This document shows positions 49,625 through 59,649 of a stretch of 64,000 bases of DNA, one piece after another. This DNA is from an uncultured Lachnospiraceae bacterium (GTDB taxonomy: Bacteria > Bacillota > Clostridia > Lachnospirales > Lachnospiraceae). The notes under the pieces were generated by a model that saw nothing but the letters and a program-made list of their open reading frames with translations, had not been told where the DNA came from and did not search any database. Each line of letters opens with the position of its first letter. The first letter of the stretch is position 1. The stretch covers positions 1 to 64,000 of the forward strand of contig CAJUDZ010000011.1 of the NCBI GenBank assembly GCA_910584965.1, read 5' to 3'. A program made the position numbers and the translations under genes.

Positions 49625-51811
49625 TCACTCTGCGGCAAACGTTACGTTCCTCGTGACCGTCTTTTCCGTTGAAGTTCCGTCCACAATCACGGTATCTCCC
49701 GTATTGGGATCCGTCGTTGTCGATGGATTGGTTGTCACCGTAAAAATAAACTGAATGGTACCCGTCTCCGATGGGATTCCCGTATAGTTGACCGCAAGCG
49801 GAAAAGAGGAAGTCTGCGTATTCAGCAGCTGGGCGCCTTCCGCCGTCGTGACAATTACGGTAACCGCCATTCCGTCATGATATTCCCCGTCTTCCGTAGG
49901 CGCCGTAATATTATCGACAAATTTAAAGGTACGGGCCACAGGACCGATACTGACTTTCAAGTCGATCGTCGTCCCGCTGTCCACCCAGGAACCTTCGGAA
50001 TAACTCTGATAACATATTTTATCCGTCAGCGCCGGATCATCGTTATTCACCTGCGTAATCGTACCGACTGTAAGGCCGCTTTCCGTCAGCGTTGCCACGC
50101 CGTCCATTTCCGTCATTCCCACCGTATTAGGTACCCGGATTTTCGTGCTCTCCGCCCCCTGGCTCACTCGGATGGTGACAGAAGAACCGGCCGGGGCTCC
50201 CGCTCCCGCTTCCGGCGACTGAGAAATGACGTTGCCGCTTCTCACATTGTCGTCATACCCTTCCGTCACGTTTACGATAAATCCCTGTTTTTCCAGAATC
50301 GACGTCGCCTCCGCCTGCGTTTTACTGTGTACGTCGGCTACTTTGATGAGCTCATTCGCTTCCGCCACCGTCAGAATCACATTGGTGTTCTTATCCGTCA
50401 TCGTTCCCGCTTTTACGCTTGCTCTGATAACGGTTCCCTCCTCGTAGGCGTCCGTGACTTCATATTCGATTTCCGGGGTCAGGCCGATATCGATCAGGGC
50501 CCGCTTGGCTTCGTCCAGCGTTTTGCCCTCCACTTCGATCATTTCTACCTGTTCCGTCTGCTCTTCCTGTTCGGTCCCGGCTTCGGGTTCGGTCTGCTCA
50601 AAGGGAAAAACGCCCAGCGTGCGCCCGATGATGAAAATCACGATGCCGCCGACTAACAGCGCCGCAACAACCGCGAGTATCGTTGTAATCCGTTCCATTT
50701 TCGGATCATAATCATCGTCGTCATCATCATAGTCATCATCTTCATAATATCTGTCGTCGATATCGTCTTCGTCGTCCTCATCGTCCTCTATTTCGTTCTC
50801 ATAATCTTCATCCTCTTCGTCGTCTTCATAGCGTTCGTGCCGGTAGTAATCTTCGTTTCTTCTCAGGCGCATCGCCTCGTCCATGGAATCTCTTCTGTCG
50901 GACTGCCTTTTGATCTGCGCCATATCCCGGTCCGTAATCATTCTGGTCGATGCCTCTTCATCGGGATCCACCACCTTGACGAAATCCTCGTCGGGATTCA
51001 TCAATGACTGTTTCAGGTCGATAACCAGCTCTCCCATGGACTGGTATCTTCTGTCCGGGCTCTTCTGGCAGCATTTGCACACAATCTGCTCTACGCTGAT
51101 CGGAATTTCCGATACAAATTCCCTCGGAGAGGGCATTTCCTCCTGAATATGTTTGATCGCGATCGCCACCGTCGTTTCCCCGTTAAAAGGAACGCGGCCC
51201 GTCAGCATTTCGAACATGGTGACGCCGAGCGAATAAATATCGCTCTTTTCATCGCTGTAACCGCCTCTTGCCTGCTCCGGCGATGTATAATGTACCGAGC
51301 CCATGACGTTTGACGTTATGGTATTGCTGGTAGCCGCCTTCGCAATACCGAAATCCGTCACTTTTACTTTGCCCTCTTTGGAAATAATAATATTCTGGGG
51401 TTTGATGTCCCGGTGGATAATATGATTATTATGGGCGGACTCGATTCCCATGGAAACCTGAATCGCGATACTGATCGCCTCTTTTGCGGAAAGTCTCGCT
51501 TTTTTCTCGATATATTTTTTCAGCGTGATGCCTTCCACCAGTTCCATTACAATGTAGTAGATGCCGCCCTCTTCCCCGACGTCATAAACATTGACGATAT
51601 TCGGGTGCATCAGGCCGGCCGCAGCCTGCGCCTCGATACGGAATTTGGAAACAAAATTTTCGTTTTCGCTAAATTCCTGCTTCAGCACTTTCACCGCCAC
51701 AAACCGGTTCAGCTTATGGTCTTTTGCCTTATATACATCCGACATTCCCCCGGTACCGATTTTTTCCAGAATTTCATACCGGTCGCCGATTATCATTCCA
51801 ATTTTAATCAT
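49625..51811 (-). CDS. pknB: PASTA-domain Ser/Thr protein kinase
   Basis: 728 residues. Kinase domain about 12-270: glycine loop GTGGMS, Lys41 in VAVKVLK, catalytic HRDIKPQN, DFGIA, and MGSVHYTSPEQARGG activation segment. Then an acidic juxtamembrane region (about 295-375, Asp/Glu/Tyr runs), one transmembrane helix (about 386-404), three PASTA domains (about 425-625) that sense peptidoglycan or lipid II, and an extra C-terminal beta-rich domain of about 100 residues not seen in the shortest homologues. Overlaps the phosphatase gene by 8 nt. PrkC/Stk1 type; regulates wall growth and spore germination in relatives. Confidence 0.97.
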   Translation of the reverse strand: MIKIGMIIGDRYEILEKIGTGGMSDVYKAKDHKLNRFVAVKVLKQEFSENENFVSKFRIEAQAAAGLMHPNIVNVYDVGEEGGIYYIVMELVEGITLKKYIEKKARLSAKEAISIAIQVSMGIESAHNNHIIHRDIKPQNIIISKEGKVKVTDFGIAKAATSNTITSNVMGSVHYTSPEQARGGYSDEKSDIYSLGVTMFEMLTGRVPFNGETTVAIAIKHIQEEMPSPREFVSEIPISVEQIVCKCCQKSPDRRYQSMGELVIDLKQSLMNPDEDFVKVVDPDEEASTRMITDRDMAQIKRQSDRRDSMDEAMRLRRNEDYYRHERYEDDEEDEDYENEIEDDEDDEDDIDDRYYEDDDYDDDDDDYDPKMERITTILAVVAALLVGGIVIFIIGRTLGVFPFEQTEPEAGTEQEEQTEQVEMIEVEGKTLDEAKRALIDIGLTPEIEYEVTDAYEEGTVIRASVKAGTMTDKNTNVILTVAEANELIKVADVHSKTQAEATSILEKQGFIVNVTEGYDDNVRSGNVISQSPEAGAGAPAGSSVTIRVSQGAESTKIRVPNTVGMTEMDGVATLTESGLTVGTITQVNNDDPALTDKICYQSYSEGSWVDSGTTIDLKVSIGPVARTFKFVDNITAPTEDGEYHDGMAVTVIVTTAEGAQLLNTQTSSFPLAVNYTGIPSETGTIQFIFTVTTNPSTTTDPNTGDTVIVDGTSTEKTVTRNVTFAAE

Positions 51812-52553
51812 AATTACGCTCCTCGTCCGCCGACGGTTCTATAATGATCACGGAAATATTATCTTTACCGCCGTTGTCATTGGCCATCTGAACCAATGTT
51901 TCCGCTCTCTCTCTCAAACTTCCCCCACTTTTTAAAATCCTCCGTATCATTTCATCCTCTACCATATTCGTCAGGCCGTCAGAACAAAGCAGCACAATAT
52001 CGCCGGCCTCCAGTTCCAGATTGAAGAAATCCGCTTCGATCGAGTTCCTCGCCCCAAGTGCTCTCGTAATGATATTCTTATCCGGATGGTTCCTTGCCGA
52101 CCTCCTGTCGATGCCGCCCCTCTGAATCATTTCTTCCACAAGAGAATGATCTATCGTAACCTGCTCTATGCTGTCATTGACAAGATAGAGTCTGCTGTCT
52201 CCCACATTCGCAACTTCCAGATACTTCCCGATACAGGTCGCGATCACAATCGTCGTTCCCATACCCATCAGCGCTCTGTCCGTTCCCGCCTTCTGCCTGA
52301 TAAAGGCGTTCGCCTTATCGATTGCCTTGCTCAGAATGATCGTGGGATTCTTCTCAAAAGAAGCCTTTACCTCCCCGACGATCGTCTCCACCGCATACCT
52401 GGATGCAAATTCCCCTGCATTATGTCCTCCCATGCCGTCTGCAACAATAAAAATATTCGGCAGATTGCCGACGGGCGTTTCCGAAAGATACACAAAATCC
52501 TGATTTATTTGTCTTCTATGTCCGATATCTGTAACTGCATAGGACCTAAGCAC
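51804..52553 (-). CDS. stp: PP2C-type Ser/Thr phosphatase
   Basis: 249 residues; reverses PknB phosphorylation. PPM motifs: RQINQDF near 14, VADGMGGHNAGE near 38-49 (metal Asp), GTTIVIA near 103, VGDSRLYL near 117, and LLCSDGLTNMV near 192 with GGKDNISVI near 233. Stp1/PrpC family. It is coupled to pknB by overlap. Confidence 0.96.
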   Translation of the reverse strand: MLRSYAVTDIGHRRQINQDFVYLSETPVGNLPNIFIVADGMGGHNAGEFASRYAVETIVGEVKASFEKNPTIILSKAIDKANAFIRQKAGTDRALMGMGTTIVIATCIGKYLEVANVGDSRLYLVNDSIEQVTIDHSLVEEMIQRGGIDRRSARNHPDKNIITRALGARNSIEADFFNLELEAGDIVLLCSDGLTNMVEDEMIRRILKSGGSLRERAETLVQMANDNGGKDNISVIIIEPSADEERNYD

Positions 52554-52581
52554 CGTAATTTCCTCCTATGGGCCATGCCTT

Positions 52582-53634
52582 TTACTCTGCCCGCTCCTTC
52601 ATATGACTCCTTCGAAGCTGTCCGCAGGCACCGTCTATATCCCTGCCCATTTCCCTTCTTATAGTAACATTTATTCCATTTTTTTCAAGTTTATTTTTAA
52701 ATCCTTCCACGGCCCGTCTGTCGGACTGCCTGAAATCCCGCTCTTTTACGGGGTTGATCGGAATCAGATTCACATGGCAGTTAAGCGGCTTAATCAGGGC
52801 CGTGAGCTCCCTGACATCTTCTTTTGTATCGTTCACCCCGTCCGCGAGGCTGTACTCAAATGTAATCCGCCGCCCTGTCTTTTCAAAATAGTATGTACAG
52901 GCCCGCATCAGTTCATCCAGCGAATATCGCTCGGCTATCGGCATAAGCCTCCGCCGCTTTTCATCCGTCGCCGCATGGAGCGACAGGGCAAGCGTGATCT
53001 GCAGTTTTTCCTCTGCAAGCTGCCTGATGCCGGGCACAATGCCGCAGGTCGAGACGGTAATATTGCGCTGGCTGATATGCAGCCCGTTCTCATCCGTCAA
53101 AAGTGCAATAAACCGGAGCAGATTTTCATAATTATCAAGAGGCTCTCCCGTGCCCATCACTACCACATTGGAAACCCGCCCGCCGGTCAGCCTTGTAATG
53201 GCATAGACCTGATCGAGCATCTCGGAGGGCAGAAGGTTCCTTTCCCAGCCGTTCAATGCGGAGGCGCAGAAACGACATCCCATCCGGCATCCGACCTGTG
53301 ATGAAATGCAGACGGAATTTCCATGTTTATACCGCATCCACACGCTTTCCACCAGATTGCCGTCGGAAAGCGCAAACAGGAATTTCTTCGTGCCGTCGAC
53401 TGCGGATTCCTGCACTCTTACGGCCCTGAGCGAAGTATAGCAAAATGTTTCCCGGCATTTCTCCCGAAACGCGGCCGGAAGATTCGTCATTTCATCATAA
53501 TCCGCCGCCAGTTTCCGGTGCATCCATTCATAAAGCTGCTTTGCACGGTAGGCCGGCTCGGAAAACGGCTCCAGCGCTTCCTGCAACTGCGGCAGCGTCA
53601 GCGATTTGATATCTTTTTTTTCTTCTGTGTTCAT
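52582..53634 (-). CDS. rlmN: 23S rRNA (adenine-2503-C2) methyltransferase RlmN
   Basis: 350 residues, radical SAM. The iron-sulphur motif is CRMGCRFCAS near 117-126; VVMGTGEPLDNYEN near 159 is the SAM block; the C-terminal Cys (DGACGQL) receives the transient methyl. Also methylates tRNA in relatives. Overlaps rsmB by four bases. Confidence 0.96.
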   Translation of the reverse strand: MNTEEKKDIKSLTLPQLQEALEPFSEPAYRAKQLYEWMHRKLAADYDEMTNLPAAFREKCRETFCYTSLRAVRVQESAVDGTKKFLFALSDGNLVESVWMRYKHGNSVCISSQVGCRMGCRFCASALNGWERNLLPSEMLDQVYAITRLTGGRVSNVVVMGTGEPLDNYENLLRFIALLTDENGLHISQRNITVSTCGIVPGIRQLAEEKLQITLALSLHAATDEKRRRLMPIAERYSLDELMRACTYYFEKTGRRITFEYSLADGVNDTKEDVRELTALIKPLNCHVNLIPINPVKERDFRQSDRRAVEGFKNKLEKNGINVTIRREMGRDIDGACGQLRRSHMKERAE

Positions 53635-55010
53635 CTTATCGTTTCCCCCGTCTGCCCGCTCCGCCGCAGTCTGGCAAAGAAAAAGCCGTCCGCTTCATGC
53701 ACGCCCGGCAAAAGCTGAACCATCCCTTTTTCTGCGTCTTCCAGCAAATGCTGCGGAAGCCCTCCCGGCAGATATGCACGGATGTCCTCCGGCACAAACG
53801 GAAAAGCGCCGCACAGCCATTCCACCATTTTTTCATTTTCCTGCGGGTGAATCGTGCAGGTGCTGTACAGCAGAATACCGCCCGGCTTCACATAGGCCGC
53901 GGCGTTTTTCAAAATTTCCTTCTGTAAAACCGTAATGTCCTTCAAAGACTGCTCCGTAACATGATATTTGATATCCGGTTTTCTTCCGATGACACCGAGA
54001 CCCGAACAGGGCACATCCGCAAGCACCACATCCGCGCTCTGATACAGGTCTTCTCTGTATATGCGCGCATCGGAAAGGGCCGTTTCCATATTTTCCCGGC
54101 CCATCCGCCGTCTGTTTTCCTCCAGACGCGAAAGTTTTGCCTCCGTCAGGTCAAAAGAACGTACTTTCCCCGTTCCCGCAAGCCTGGAAGCCGCATGGAG
54201 CGACTTGCCGCCCGGCGCCGCGCACAGATCGAGAACGGTCTGGCCTTCCATGATTCCCGCCGCCTCGACGGCCAGCATGGAACTGACGTCCTGTACCGTA
54301 AAAAGCCCTTCCTCATAGCCGGGAAGACGCCGGATGCTTTCCGTCTTTTCGATCTGTACGGCATAGGGCAGATACGGATGTCCGGATACCGCAATGCCTT
54401 TTTTCTCCCAGGACAGCAGAAGGGCCTCCCGCCGCTGTTTCGTGAGCGATTCTTCCAGCCGTACCGTAACGGGCTTCCTTTCCAGGAATGCCCGCAGCAT
54501 CTTTTCCGTCGCCTCTTCGCCGCAAAACCGCAGAAAATGCTCCGTCAGCCAGACAGGCATGGAATACCGGACGGATAACGATGCCACCGGCTCCCGTTCC
54601 GGGTCAGGATAACAAACCGCCTCTTTCTGCCTCGAAAGGTTCCGTAAAACCCCGTTGACATACCCCTGCAAAGAACCGAACTTCCTTTTCTTCGCAAGCT
54701 TCACCGCCTCGTTGCAGACCGCCGCATCCGGAACCGCTTCCATAAAAAGAATCTGATAGGCGCTCATCCTGAGCAGCGCCCGGATAAAAGGCTTCATCTT
54801 TGCGGCCGGCACTTTGGAAATTCCGTCCAGCACATAATCGAGCTGGATAAACCGCTCCACCGTTCCTTCCGAAACCCGTTTGATAAAAGCCTTTTCCTTT
54901 GGCTCCAGATAATCGTATTTTTCCAGCACGTCGGAAAGCAGCAGGTTCACATACCCGTCCGTCCGCTCCAGCTCCAGCAGTATTTCTATAATGATTTCTC
55001 TAAGATTCAT
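53631..55010 (-). CDS. rsmB: 16S rRNA (cytosine-967-C5) methyltransferase RsmB
   Basis: 459 residues. N-terminal NusB-like domain (about 1-140), then a Fmu/NSUN methyltransferase: DLCAAPGGKSLHAA near 262 binds SAM, DVPCSGLGVIGRKPD near 328 and the catalytic STCTI Cys near 376. Between rlmN and the metallopeptidase gene in the operon. Confidence 0.95.
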   Translation of the reverse strand: MNLREIIIEILLELERTDGYVNLLLSDVLEKYDYLEPKEKAFIKRVSEGTVERFIQLDYVLDGISKVPAAKMKPFIRALLRMSAYQILFMEAVPDAAVCNEAVKLAKKRKFGSLQGYVNGVLRNLSRQKEAVCYPDPEREPVASLSVRYSMPVWLTEHFLRFCGEEATEKMLRAFLERKPVTVRLEESLTKQRREALLLSWEKKGIAVSGHPYLPYAVQIEKTESIRRLPGYEEGLFTVQDVSSMLAVEAAGIMEGQTVLDLCAAPGGKSLHAASRLAGTGKVRSFDLTEAKLSRLEENRRRMGRENMETALSDARIYREDLYQSADVVLADVPCSGLGVIGRKPDIKYHVTEQSLKDITVLQKEILKNAAAYVKPGGILLYSTCTIHPQENEKMVEWLCGAFPFVPEDIRAYLPGGLPQHLLEDAEKGMVQLLPGVHEADGFFFARLRRSGQTGETIR

Positions 55011-55043
55011 GATTACCTCTGTCTGACAGAATTTTCAGATATT

Positions 55044-55763
55044 TCAGTCTCTTCTTCTGCTGTTGTTTCCGAACAACAGGATGAGTCTTAAAAGCTGCAG
55101 CACGGAAGAAGCCGCAGCCGCCACATAGGTCAGAGCCGCCGCGCCAAGCACCTTCCGGCATCCTTTCGTTTCATCGCTGCCCATCATGCCGTAGTCTCCG
55201 AGCATCCTGAGCGCTCTCCCGGAAGCGTTAAATTCCACCGGAAGCGTTACGATCTGAAACAGTACCGCAAGCGCAAATACCCAGATACCGATCTGGATAA
55301 ACATCTGATTCATGCCAAACAGCACGCCCAGCAGAATAATCGGTATTCCCAGTTTCGAGCCGATATTGGCCGCCGGAACGAGCGCCGACCGAATCTGCAG
55401 CGGCGCATATCCTTTGTTATGCTGCAAGGCATGCCCGCACTCATGCGCGGCAACGCCGATCGCCGCGATCGAATCCGAACCGTAAGTGGCATCCGAAAGC
55501 CGGAGCACTTTGGATGAAGGATCGTAATGATCTGTCAGTTTTCCGCTGATATGCTCTACCCGCACGTCATAAATGCCGGAAAGCTCCAGAATCCGCTGTG
55601 CCGCCTGCGCGCCCGTCATGCCGCTCCTGCTTCTTACTCTGTTATACTTACTGAATGTCGAACTGACGCGAAGCTGCGCCACAAGGCAGAGCACCGCCCC
55701 GATAATGACAAGCCAGTAAGTAGGGTCAAAATACATTCCGTAATATCCGCCGTAGTATCTCAT
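55044..55763 (-). CDS. Membrane zinc metallopeptidase (YugP family)
   Basis: 239 residues from ATG 55763 (AAAGGAG 10 nt upstream; the longer frame is unlikely). N-terminal helix after MRYYGGYYGMYFDPTYW, zinc site AAHECGHALQH (near 113-123), then two to three hydrophobic helices and a conserved NASGRALRMLGDYGMM block. Family Zn_peptidase_2; substrate unknown, probably membrane-protein quality control. Confidence 0.9.
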   Translation of the reverse strand: MRYYGGYYGMYFDPTYWLVIIGAVLCLVAQLRVSSTFSKYNRVRSRSGMTGAQAAQRILELSGIYDVRVEHISGKLTDHYDPSSKVLRLSDATYGSDSIAAIGVAAHECGHALQHNKGYAPLQIRSALVPAANIGSKLGIPIILLGVLFGMNQMFIQIGIWVFALAVLFQIVTLPVEFNASGRALRMLGDYGMMGSDETKGCRKVLGAAALTYVAAAASSVLQLLRLILLFGNNSRRRD

Positions 55764-55825
55764 AATCAATCCGCTCCTTTCGTCCTCTCCGTCCTTTCCG
55801 GGACGCTTTGACAAAAACCTTGAAA

Positions 55826-56824
55826 CTATGCCAGCCTTTCTCCCTCTTCCAGCCGGTAACCGAGTAAAAAGGCCTTGACTTCCATTCTTTTCTTACCTTC
55901 GAGCTGTATCTGCGTGACCTTTAACAGACCGTCGCCCGTCTGCACATAAAAGGCTCCTTTTTCCACCGCCGCAACCGTTCCCGGCAGCAAAGCAGCGCCA
56001 TGAGCCGGGCTGGCGCCGTGCTTCTTCGCATCTTCCATGTTTTCTGCGGCGCCGCCTGCTTTTTCTGCATCGCCCACAGTCTCGCTTTCCCATATTTTCA
56101 GCGTCTTTCCGTGCAGAAAGGTGTAAGTGCCCGGCCAGGAATTTAATCCCCGCACCTGCCTTTCGATCTGCGCCGCGCTCTTTGTCCAGTCGATTTTTCC
56201 CATGGATTTATCGAGCATTTTCACGTAACTCGACAGTTCGCCATTCTGCTTCTGCGGCGTCAGTTCTCCCGCCTCCAGCTTCCGCAGCGCTTCGACGATC
56301 AGATCGGCGCCGGTTTCCGCCAGCTTATCATGCAGGCTGTCACCCGTTTCTTTCTCCGCAATCGGCACGGCGCGCTGCAGCAGCATATCCCCCGTATCGA
56401 TTCCTTTGTCCATCTGCATGATCGTGACGCCGGTCTCTTTCTCCCCGTCCAGGATCACCTGCTGAATCGGCGCCGAACCGCGGTATTTCGGCAAAAGGGA
56501 AGCATGGATATTGATGCACCCATAGCGAGGCATCGACAGAATCTCTTCGGAAAGAATCTGCCCGAAGGCCGCCACGACAAACACATCCGCTCCATATCCC
56601 CGCAGCGTTTCCGCCGCTTCCGCCGCTCTGACCTTTACGGGCTGAAAAACCGGAATACCATATTCCAGCGCACAGGCTTTCACCGGTGTCATCTGCATTT
56701 CTTTTCCACGCCCTTTGGGCTTATCCGGCTGTGTAACGACCGCCGCGACCTGATGGCCCGCCCGGATGAGCGCACGCAGCGCCCCCACCGCAAAATCCGG
56801 CGTTCCCATGTATACGATTTTCAT
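55826..56824 (-). CDS. fmt: Methionyl-tRNA formyltransferase
   Basis: 332 residues; formylates initiator Met-tRNA. N-terminal formyltransferase domain with MGTPDFAVGAL at the start, the catalytic CINIHASLLPKYRGSAPIQ (Asn/His near 107-109) and the Asp in GVTIMQMDKGIDTGDML. In the C-terminal OB domain an Ala/Gly/Glu-rich insert of roughly 30 residues (about 250-280) looks disordered and is longer than usual. Paired with def, as normal. Confidence 0.96.
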   Translation of the reverse strand: MKIVYMGTPDFAVGALRALIRAGHQVAAVVTQPDKPKGRGKEMQMTPVKACALEYGIPVFQPVKVRAAEAAETLRGYGADVFVVAAFGQILSEEILSMPRYGCINIHASLLPKYRGSAPIQQVILDGEKETGVTIMQMDKGIDTGDMLLQRAVPIAEKETGDSLHDKLAETGADLIVEALRKLEAGELTPQKQNGELSSYVKMLDKSMGKIDWTKSAAQIERQVRGLNSWPGTYTFLHGKTLKIWESETVGDAEKAGGAAENMEDAKKHGASPAHGAALLPGTVAAVEKGAFYVQTGDGLLKVTQIQLEGKKRMEVKAFLLGYRLEEGERLA

Positions 56825-56872
56825 AACAATAACCCCGCCTTTCCGTAACCTGCGAATTCGCTTTCCGCCCGT

Positions 56873-57361
56873 CTATTCCTCTTCCTCTATATCATCCACG
56901 TCCTGCAGAGAACCTTCCACTTTTTCCACATAAATATGTCCTTCCAGATGGTCCATCTCATGCAGCATGGCCCGCGCAAGCAGCTCCGTCCCTTCGATTT
57001 CAAAAGATTCCAGGTTTTCATCGTAAGCGAGCATCTTCACATAATTGGGTCTTGTTACGCGTCCGGTTTTTCCCGGTACGCTCAGACAGCCTTCGTATCC
57101 TGTCTGTTCGCCGCTCGTTTCCAGCACTTTAGGATTAATCAGAAGAATCGGATCTTCTCCCGTCACATCGATCACGACAATCCGCTTCAGAATGCCGACC
57201 TGCGGCGCGGCAAGCCCGACGCCGTTTGCCTCGTATAATGTATCAAACATGTCGTTAATTAAATCCTGTATGCGCGGTGTGATCTCCTTCACTTCCTTGC
57301 AAGGTTTCTTCAGCACGGAATCTCCGAATGCTCCCAATTCCCTGATTTTTCTGATTGCCAT
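56873..57361 (-). CDS. def: Peptide deformylase
   Basis: 162 residues; removes the N-formyl group from new proteins. The three motifs are GVGLAAPQVG near 47-56, EGCLSVPG near 91-98 (metal Cys) and HEMDHLEGHIY near 134-144 (HExxH). C-terminal acidic tail. Between priA and fmt. Confidence 0.97.
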   Translation of the reverse strand: MAIRKIRELGAFGDSVLKKPCKEVKEITPRIQDLINDMFDTLYEANGVGLAAPQVGILKRIVVIDVTGEDPILLINPKVLETSGEQTGYEGCLSVPGKTGRVTRPNYVKMLAYDENLESFEIEGTELLARAMLHEMDHLEGHIYVEKVEGSLQDVDDIEEEE

Positions 57362-57393
57362 TTCTTTTTTTCCTTTCTGTCTTTTCTTTTCGT

Positions 57394-59649
57394 CTAATAC
57401 GTATTCATCGGATTGAAATCGAACTGAACGTTCAGATTTTTATAATCCTGTTCTTTATTGTATGCTTCCAGCATATCTTTTATCTGAACAAGCCTCTCGT
57501 AATCGGGATGCTTCAAATACAGGGTGTGTCTGTACAGATCATTGATTTTTGAGACGGCCGCCGGTGCGGGCCCGATCAGATACAGCATCCCGTCGTCCCC
57601 GAACCGTTCTTTTATCATCCGGGCAAAAATCTCAAGAACGCCGCTTCCCCGCTCTTCCTCCCCGGAAGTGACGAGTATCGCGAGCATATGCGCCGCCGGC
57701 GGATATTGCAGCAATTCCCTGTATATCATTTCTTCCTGATAAAAACTCTCATAATCCTGATTGGCCGCATGGACGATGCTGTAATGTTCCGGCTGGTAAG
57801 TCTGTATCACGACTTCTCCCGGAAGCGCTCCCCGGCCCGCCCGGCCCGCCGCCTGTGTCAGCAGCTGAAAAGTCCGTTCCCCGGCGCGGTAGTCGTTCTG
57901 GTTCAAAGACAGGTCTGCCGCCAGAATCCCGACAAGCGTTACGTTCGGAAAGTCGTGTCCCTTAACAATCATCTGCGTTCCCACAAGAATATCCGCTTTC
58001 CCGTCCGCAAAAGCCGACAGGATCTTCTCATAGCTTTCCTTACTCCTGGTGGAATCCGCATCCATCCGCAGCACCCGCGCACCCGGTAATTCTTTGTGTA
58101 CGGCTTCCTCAATCTGTTCCGTCCCGGCCCGGAATCCGAGCAGATACTTAGAACCGCAGGACGGACACAGTTCCGGCCGTATTTCCGCATGGCCGCAGTA
58201 ATGGCAGACGAGCATTCCGTTCCGATGTTCCGAAAGGGAAACGTCACAGTGGGGGCATTTCATTACATGCCCGCAGGCTCTGCAGGAAATAAAGCCCGCA
58301 TATCCTCTCCGGTTCAGAAAAAGCATGCTCTGTTCGCCCGCCTCAAGTCTCTGTTTCATCAGCTCTTTCAGCTTCCGGCTGAAAATGGAACGGTTTCCTT
58401 CTTTCAATTCTTCCCGCAAATCCACGGTATATACCTGCGGCAGCATGCCGCCCGTCAGACGCTTTTGTAAGCGGTACCGCCTGTATTCCCCCTTTTCCGC
58501 CCGGTAAGCCGCTTCCAGAGAGGGCGTTGCGGAACCGAGCACCACGCTTGCGCCTTTCAGCGAGGCGATCTGTATCGCAGTTTCCCGCGCATGATATTTC
58601 GGCATTGTTTCGCTCTTATAACTGTTCTCATGCTCTTCATCGATGATGATAACGCCCAGATTCGGAAAAGGCGTAAAAAGCGCCGATCTCGGCCCGATCA
58701 TCACATCCAGTTCGCCCCGTCTGGCGCGTTCCGTCTGATCGTATTTTTCTCCCATGGATAAAGTGGAGTTTATGACAGAGACACGGTCTCCGAATCTCTT
58801 GTAAAAACGAAGCAGCGTCTGGTAAGTCAGGGCAATTTCAGGGATTAACATGATCGCCTGTTTTCCCATTGCGGTCATCTGCTCGATTATCCCCAGATAG
58901 ACTTCCGTTTTGCCGCTTCCGGTAATTCCGTGTATCAGGCTTGTTCCGGGCCTGCCCGCCCGGTACTCTCCCATAATGTCTTCTATAATAAAACGCTGTT
59001 CCCCGCTTAACTCTCTGGCCGCTTCCCGCGCCTGTATCCTCCTGACCGGATTCCGGTAATAGTTTTCCTTTTCTATCGCAATGATGCCCTGTTTTTCCAG
59101 GCTGCTCAGCGTGGGCGCCGCCACATTTAATTTTTCCCGCAGCAGCGAATAAGGCAGTATCTCCTCTTCCAGCAGGGCATTCAGCACCCGGACTTTTGCG
59201 GTCTGATGTTTCCTTGCACATTCCGCAATCTGCCGTTCGATTTCCTCCCGGCCGCAGCATCTTATAATCTTCTTTCTTTCCGGCTGCTTTAACTTCTGTT
59301 TGACGGGAAGCACCGTTTTCAGAGCGGTGATCATGGTGGAGCCATAATGGCTCTTCATCCAGTACGCCGTCTGAATCAGATCGCTTTCCAATGTCGTTCC
59401 TTTCTCATCGATACAGCGTATTTCCTTCATCTTTTCCGGCGGATAATCCGACTTTTCGGAGAGGTCAACCACGTAACCGGTCATGTCTTTGTTTCCTGTT
59501 CCGAAAGGCACATGCACCCTTACGCCGGGCACGACTTTTCCGGCCAATGCTTCCGGTATGATATACTGAAAAGCCCGGTCTACTTTCTCATGGGAAATTT
59601 CCACGATCACATCCGCATATCGTTTTTCTTTGATTGCAGTTTCAGCCAT
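57394..59649 (-). CDS. priA: Primosomal protein N' (PriA helicase)
   Basis: 751 residues; restarts stalled replication forks. N-terminal DNA-binding domain (about 1-110), winged helix, helicase core with Walker A HGITGSGKTEVYL near 238-250, DEEH near 337, GSATPSLEA near 372, paired zinc fingers (CRACGHVMKCPHC and CHYCGHAEIRPELCPSC, about 462-505) and QAAGRAGRG near 633. Overlaps murE by 8 nt. Confidence 0.97.
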   Translation of the reverse strand: MAETAIKEKRYADVIVEISHEKVDRAFQYIIPEALAGKVVPGVRVHVPFGTGNKDMTGYVVDLSEKSDYPPEKMKEIRCIDEKGTTLESDLIQTAYWMKSHYGSTMITALKTVLPVKQKLKQPERKKIIRCCGREEIERQIAECARKHQTAKVRVLNALLEEEILPYSLLREKLNVAAPTLSSLEKQGIIAIEKENYYRNPVRRIQAREAARELSGEQRFIIEDIMGEYRAGRPGTSLIHGITGSGKTEVYLGIIEQMTAMGKQAIMLIPEIALTYQTLLRFYKRFGDRVSVINSTLSMGEKYDQTERARRGELDVMIGPRSALFTPFPNLGVIIIDEEHENSYKSETMPKYHARETAIQIASLKGASVVLGSATPSLEAAYRAEKGEYRRYRLQKRLTGGMLPQVYTVDLREELKEGNRSIFSRKLKELMKQRLEAGEQSMLFLNRRGYAGFISCRACGHVMKCPHCDVSLSEHRNGMLVCHYCGHAEIRPELCPSCGSKYLLGFRAGTEQIEEAVHKELPGARVLRMDADSTRSKESYEKILSAFADGKADILVGTQMIVKGHDFPNVTLVGILAADLSLNQNDYRAGERTFQLLTQAAGRAGRGALPGEVVIQTYQPEHYSIVHAANQDYESFYQEEMIYRELLQYPPAAHMLAILVTSGEEERGSGVLEIFARMIKERFGDDGMLYLIGPAPAAVSKINDLYRHTLYLKHPDYERLVQIKDMLEAYNKEQDYKNLNVQFDFNPMNTY